Under the pieces are notes generated by a model. It was not told the origin of the DNA, searched no databases, and was given only the letters and a program-made list of their open reading frames with translations. Source: Aldrovandia affinis (taxonomy: Eukaryota; Chordata; Actinopteri; Notacanthiformes; Halosauridae). From it: a stretch of DNA of 64,000 bases. The translations under genes were made by a program, and so were the position numbers. Positions 58,061-64,000 of this stretch are shown here, in pieces (position 1 is the stretch's first letter; each line of letters begins with the position of its first letter). Location of the stretch: the NCBI GenBank assembly GCA_029706075.1, contig JAINUG010000115.1:802501-866500 (forward strand). The letters run 5' to 3'.

Positions 58061-58900
58061 CCGTAGTCAAGAACAGTTTAGCTGAAAGCCACCCTAGTGG
58101 GAAGTACAATTCCTGGGTGCTAGGAGCAACCACATAGTTAAACTAGGACCCTGTAGGTAAATCTGTAGCCACAATTCAGAGGTAGCAGTAAAGCACTCAA
58201 ATTTAAGTCATTAATAGTCATTATTTGGAGGTTCAGGAATTAATTCCTTTTGTGTATTTATTCTTGGATGTGCAGAAATGATCAACCTTGAATCCTCAGT
58301 AATTGGTAACTGTTCTTTGAGTTAGAAAATTCAAGTCTATTTTTAGATTTCAAAATGCATGCGGTTAGCCACATGTTAAAGCTAAACAAACATGCAACAA
58401 ACTTGAATTCAGTTAATACAGACTTACTCATATTCGATTTTTTTCTTCATTATGAATCTATGTGGTTTGGGTCAGGAAACAGGAGGAACAAATCATTACA
58501 ACTGTCTCTGCAAATGCATGTCATGAATAAATATAGTTCTAAAAGAACAGCATTGTTAAAATATCTGCGCACTTAGGCTCACCATAGTGTGACTGTCTGG
58601 GCCGAGGACATCTCGTTAACACACTGTGCAGTGTACTGTCTGTATATTTATGTGTGAGGTCATGTTTTTTTAATCAACGCTGTGCAGATCTCTCACGAGC
58701 TGCGCTCACTGCTGGAACACTCTGTTGAACTTTGCCAGCTAAAAAAAGTGTATGTCAAGCCCTTCCCTTATGACATGATTAACTACATAATTGTATTGCT
58801 TGCACAACTTATCTCTCCCTGTGTGTGAGTGCGCCCTGTATGTGAGACGTATTTCTGTCTGGGCGGTGTAACATGAGGGCAGTGCATTTCCTCTTTTTGG
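58061..58900 (+). other. cast intron, no exon seen
   Basis: AT-rich; no element or exon recognised until the promoter-like block that precedes the exon at 59048. Confidence 0.5.
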
Positions 58901-58904
58901 CCCT

Positions 58905-59047
58905 CCCCCTTCCAGGGATTCAATTGGCCTGCCGCTTGTTTGGTACTGCCCCCTGATCCCTTGCCCCTCCCCTCCCTCTCTCGTGGGCTGGGAGCATGTA
59001 TCAGCTCGGAGAGCAGACAGTGCGAGAGAATCACAGAGCCAGCAGCC
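58905..59047 (+). promoter_or_regulatory. Candidate alternative cast promoter and 5' UTR
   Basis: GC-rich, TATA-less stretch with CCCCTCCCCTCCC (Sp1/KLF-type) and an inverted CCAAT (ATTGG at 58923) directly upstream of the start codon at 59048, whose context AGCAGCCATGG is a strong Kozak sequence. Mammalian CAST is known to have several promoters giving different N termini; this would fit one. Confidence 0.4.
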
Positions 59048-59122
59048 ATGGGGCAGATAATCAGCATGATCCGAGGCCCCAGGGACAATCAGGGCCGGCA
59101 GGATGTCGCCATTGAGCAACAG
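59048..59122 (+). CDS. cast: Probable alternative calpastatin first exon with N-myristoylation motif
   Basis: 25 codons, MGQIISMIRGPRDNQGRQDV AIEQQ, ending CAG with donor GTGAGA at 59123, phase 0, the same phase as exon 48310-48408, so both could splice to the same downstream exon. Gly2 with Ser6 (MGxxxS) fits the N-myristoyltransferase consensus and would tether the protein to membranes. Testis-type mammalian calpastatin is known to start with a myristoylated MGQ-type N terminus from an internal promoter. If the call is right this would be its fish counterpart, although it lies upstream of the inhibitory domains. The gene identity remains inferred from position. Confidence 0.5.
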
Positions 59123-62100
59123 GTGAGATCTAGCCGAGACTGATCAATGGGGGTCTATGGGAGCCGCTGCCCCCACCCACCAATCACTTTTCCTAATCTT
59201 TGGATTCTTCTTGTTTTGCATTGAAGCCCTGCTCACAGTATGCGTGGGAATGCTTGTTTGGGGCGATAGTTTTTTGGCAGAAGTTCAAGTCTGAAGGCTA
59301 ACTTCAAGAGGGAGGTGGCTGGACAATGGAATGTGAAAATTCAGGAGGTCTGGTATAAATCCTCCGCTCTGCTCGTGCAGCTCAATGCTTTCAGTCACAA
59401 GGAGCTTAGTGTTTTGGTCACTTTCGGCCCAGCGAGTGTGTCATGGTGTCTGACCTCTCTTTGTTTTCTGCACCACTGTGAAGGATTGCACATTTCAAGT
59501 GATGGATTTTAATTTTGTGTGTCGTTTCTTTCCTTGGGCTGCGTCACGTTCTCAGGGCTGTGTGGAGTACATGCTGATAGTGCTGCCCTGTCTCTGGTTA
59601 GCATCATCTGATACCGTCATCGGACAAAACAGGAAATTGCTGGGGGAAATTTCCCCATGTGGGGCAATGTTAACGTGGGAAAGATGAAATTGTGCTGGAC
59701 AATGGTGCATTAGTTACCTCACTAAACTTCCCGACTGTACGGTATCCAAGGAAGTGTGAGGATTTTCAATGTTAAACAAATGCATAAACAAACCTCTAAA
59801 GAAGTGGTAAAATTTAAACAGTAAAGTTTATACGTTTAGTAGTTTTGCGAAGGTTATTGACACTCCAGGCATTTGTACCTGATTTGACCCTTTAATGTTA
59901 CCCCGGCAACACCTGTTACCCCAGTAACCCCAATGTGGCCTGGTATCTGTGAGAATTACCCTCCTGAATCCACCTGCTGTACTGATTGCAGTTAAAGTCT
60001 ACCCCAGTGCAGCATTACATTAAAATGTATTGCAGGACTTGACTTGTGCACAGTCTCCAGCATCTTGTCTAAATTTTTCACCCAAAAGCAGGTTTTCCAG
60101 CTGTTGGTGACAGCTGTCAGATTTGTATCACCTCGTTGTCTTTAGGGCTTAGCCTTAGCATTTCACATACAATTTTATGCAAAATTTGCTGTGGCTGTGT
60201 TGGTTTTTGGCTAGTGATTTTTTCATACTGTTTATTTTTACTTTCTATATATTATTATAATGATAGTGATACAAATTAATATACATGATAATTACACTAT
60301 AATGATGACTATGATAATTCCTATAAGTTATAATGGTACAGCATAAACATTGCAGTGCATTTTGACCTTTAAAGTGCCCTGGTGCAGTTTTGAAATAATC
60401 ATTACCAGATATGTGTCATGCATATACAGAAAAGTTTTAAGTAAATGGACAAAGACAGAGAGAAACAAATATTTTCTTGTAAAAAAAGAAAGAAAAAGAG
60501 TACTTATGTTAGTTGATTTGTTAGACAGTACTTAATGAAACAGAATTATGAGGATGACAACACTTATTAATTTGCTTACTTTCCTTTCTTCCCCCTTAAA
60601 AGCTTCTGTAACATGTCATTGTGTTTTCAGTACAACTCAAAAAGCATGCAGGGCTTGCAGAGCAGTTGGACTGTATAGAATGTATGTAGTTCCAGACGGC
60701 AGTATGATTGTGCCAGTGCATTAAACCACCGGTGTGATGTAGCTGCGGGGGTAAGAGGAGCCAATCAAAGCGAGGCCTCTGGCACGCAGGTGCCCGAAAG
60801 CTCATGCTGTAGGGGCCAAGCATGAGAACAATACTGGCTGCTGGAAAATGGGTGTTGTCAAATTAGTCTTGCTGCGTTTAGTGGCAGAGATTTCCCGAGA
60901 CAAGACAAGGCTTGCGCCTCGGCTGGTATGGATGGAATCAGTTCTCATGCCGTTTTGTTCATGTTGCAAAACACCTTTTTTGGGTCAGCATCTTCATACC
61001 CAGATAGTACTTTGCCATCTGTAACTGCTGTAGAACTGTTTGGGGGAACTGTTCTGGGAACAGTAGGAAGTGAGATGAGTATTTGACATGAATCTGGCTC
61101 TTCACAGTAGCTGTTGGTTTTGTGCCATGCAAAACCTGACCGCAAAGATGGGAGATAAGAGTTTGATCACTGATCTGGAAGATTAATCCGAATTATTAAT
61201 CAGACTAGGAAGTATCTGATATACATCTAGGAAATATTACATGTGGATGTCTGTGTGTATGTATATATGTATGTATGTATGTATGTATATATATATATAT
61301 GTGTGAGTGAGTGAGTGAGTGACGGCATGTATAAGTGCCCATGTGAAACTGACAAGGTGCCTGCTGACCTGCTAACCTCACATTCCCACACTGTATACAG
61401 CAGCAGGAGTGACATTGAGATTCTCTGTATATTTTTGGGACGGCAATAAATTACAACACCACGTGCTCCAGACATTCATCAGCTACATGCCTTCTCAGAA
61501 GCATCTTATATGACAGGCAATTACGAAAGGGTTAGCCTGTTTTACAGCACTAAAGAATTTTGGTAGTCTCGTGGGGGGAATTTTTGTAAAGGCAACAAAA
61601 GCTATCCATACAACTTCAATAGTGAGTCCTACCATATTCCATAATATATTACACTAGTGTAGAAAGATCACCAATAGCAACCATTAGATAGCAACTCCTG
61701 TTTTGTTCTGTTTCTTAGCTAGTACTGCGTGCAGTCACTCGATGGGCTCATGCAAAATTGATATATTTCAATATATGGTGTAAAATAATATCCAAAATAT
61801 AACATTTATACTTCAGATATATGCCATAATACATAGAATGATTTACAAAATATATAATTTACTGCCCCTTTCATTAATGCAAATGTGTGCATATATATTC
61901 CAATTAATTTTACAATGCGTATTCTCTTCTGGTGCATTCTACAATTTGTCTGAAATCACCCGTATAGTATATGAAGACGAGTATGACTCTTCTATCCGCA
62001 GGACATTTGGACACATATTAGATTATATACGGTACTTGCTGGGTTTTAGATGTCCCCCACCCAAAAAACAGGCCATGTGAGATAGGCCACTGTGACTCCT

Positions 62101-64000
62101 TCTCTGTGACAGGCCAGGCCAGGCCCAAGTGTTGGAGATGTAAACAGATATGGTTGCTGAGCAAGGCTGTTCCTTGGCCTCTACCCCCTCCTACTGTGCC
62201 GTGTGAACTCTGTAATCTCTGGCTTTACTGCGGTGTGGTTGGCAGGAGATTTGGCTGCCCGGAAACGAGCAGAAGATAATGGGTTTGGCATTGGCGTTTT
62301 GGCATTTACTGTATTTGTGTGTGTGGCATTATTTTCAGGGCCACTGTATAGTGCCATTTTTCGGGGGTGTATTCTGACAAGCATGCTTGTGGAATCTGGT
62401 TCAAGCAACGTGAATGAGATCCAACTGCGACGTGCATCCGTCGCTTGTCAGAAAGGGGGGCTGATTTGACAGAAGTCCCCTCAACGTTCTACTCAGACAT
62501 TTCTGGTCCAGTCCTGAGGGTCATTATTGTTAGCATTGTGTTAGTGCTGCTCGTGTGCTGTTTATAGCCACAGAGGGTTTTGTTTTCCTTGAAGGGTGTG
62601 GGCCTTTATCACTCTGCGCACAGTACAGCGCGTTCCACAGCTGCATAGGTGGGGTAGTGCCTTCCATTAACTGGTCTTGGATCAGTGTCAGTCATTTGGA
62701 ATTCACAGTCATCAGTCTGGCTGGCTGATTCTGGATCTGTGTTTACCCATAGTGCAAAAAATGGCGAGTTGGTGTGAAGATCTTACCCATTATGGTCGTA
62801 CGAGAGCTGATATGCGGGTTGGGGATAGAATAAACGGTAGAGATACAGCTAAATAAAATGGGTCAGTAACATACAGTACAACAGAACTGTAGATTGCACA
62901 CTAAAAGCCCATACCCAGTGGTATTGTAAAAGGGTTGTACTATTGAGGGTGGAGGGTGCTTAGTCACTTGACTATTTATTGAATACCTTCCATTGGAGGA
63001 CAAAGAAGGTACAGGCCAACCTGAAAAGCCTGTTGTATTTCTTTATTGGTCATTGATATCTTAATGACTGTGACTCAGGCTTATCACCAGTGCTGACAAC
63101 ATGCGCTCACTCACTCTCCCACAAACGCAGTAGTTCCTATTTTAATATGCAGTTCAGTTCAAGCATGGATCAGGCCAGATCACATGAAAAATTACCGTTA
63201 TCTGAGTTTCTCACGTTACACGAAGCAATCTAGGGTGTATTAGGACATTAGCAGTAAAAGTTGCATTTAAATTGCTTAATGGAAATAAATGCAGGTTGGC
63301 CAAAAGGATCTGCATGAAGCAAATCACTCAAGATGCAAAAGGTTCCTAATGAGTTCTGAATTTTCTGTAGATTTAAAATAAAAATGGAAACTAGAGAAGA
63401 TGTTTGTATTTAAAGAGTTCGACTTTCTTTATTACAATAAAAATATTACTCAGCAGATGCACTCTGTTGAGAACTTTAAGGAGGAAAAAGCTATAAATAT
63501 CTAATGCCCAGGAGGCATTGAAGGTATTATTGAAATAAGGGACATGGTAGAACAAGAAAAAAGCCTGAAGTCAGCAAGCCCTGTGTATATATGCAAGACA
63601 AGACATCTCTCCAAAAATACATTGGAGAGGTGATCATTAAACCGTCTTGGAAAAATTGAGAAATTCCTGACGTCTACAAAAAAAGCCAGTATAAAATCAA
63701 TATGAAAGGGAGGGGATCACACTGATTAAGGAAACTACAGTACATTTAGTACATGTAGTAGTGCATAGTACATCATCTATATTTATGGAATATAGCGTTG
63801 TGGACAGGTTATAATTATTCCTGGAAAAACTTCCATCATAGCAGATAATGGGAACATTCATATTACGTCTTGTTCCACAGTGTCTTCATCAGATCACAGT
63901 TGGGGTACTGTTTTCAGTTGGGCACCATGGATGGACACAGAGGTACAAGGTAGATCTGCCAATCGTGCATAGTGCAGTTATTCTTCTTATGGCCCAGATC
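59123..64000 (+). other. cast intron, no further exon recognised
   Basis: Mostly AT-rich. 61256-61320 is a compound GTAT/TA/GTGA repeat. A short stretch at 63870-63990 (ACAGTTGGGGTACTGTTTTC AGTTGGGCACC) may be a diverged LINE tail. The open frame at 62203-62469 has a hydrophobic stretch but no recognisable splice borders or homologue, and I do not call it. Confidence 0.5.
61256..61320. repeat. Compound (GTAT)n/(TA)n/(GTGA)n microsatellite
   Basis: Consecutive tetranucleotide and dinucleotide runs. Confidence 0.9.

Noticed and set aside
62203-62469. 88-codon frame with a hydrophobic stretch
   Set aside because: No homologue recognised and no splice signals in phase with the cast exons; it does not resemble calpastatin.

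Overview
The window looks like nuclear DNA of a ray-finned fish, most likely a teleost. The evidence is short exons with GT-AG introns, a CpG-depleted background broken by one clear CpG-rich island, abundant CA/CT/TA microsatellites, and typical fish mobile elements: tRNA-derived SINEs, Tc1-like transposons, hAT and other MITEs, a CR1-type LINE and solo LTRs. I cannot fix the species. No prokaryotic or organellar genes are visible, and almost all open reading frames in the window are chance or transposon-derived.

Two host genes frame the window in head-to-head orientation. At the left end, on the minus strand, lie the first three coding exons of pcsk1 (prohormone convertase 1/3): signal peptide and propeptide start (4903-5088), middle of the propeptide (3023-3127), and the propeptide cleavage site with the start of the mature enzyme (1960-2085). 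All junctions are phase 0. A consensus cAMP response element lies about 290 bp upstream of the start codon. At the right end, on the plus strand, are probable 5' exons of calpastatin (cast): a lysine-rich start exon (41985-42032), an Ala/Gly/Thr-rich exon (48310-48408), and a separate promoter-proximal first exon with an N-myristoylation consensus (59048-59122). The cast call rests mainly on synteny, since human PCSK1 and CAST are divergent neighbours, and on phase and composition. The calpain-inhibitory domains would lie beyond the window.

The roughly 37 kb between the genes, and the cast introns, are mostly repeats and sequence of no recognised function. The clearest structure is nested insertion. 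A 653-bp solo LTR sits inside a tRNA-derived SINE (10516-11552). A 716-bp solo LTR sits exactly at the edge of a hAT-like MITE (7866-8914). A 5'-truncated CR1 LINE with endonuclease, reverse transcriptase and the tail of an SGNH-esterase ORF1 sits inside a decayed Tc1-like transposon (11741-15818). A salmonid-HpaI-like SINE splits a palindromic MITE (40265-40602). A CpG-rich island at about 16290-17860, carrying a CRE and a YY1-type motif, belongs to no gene I can recognise and is the best candidate for an unannotated promoter. I found no convincing new multi-gene system.
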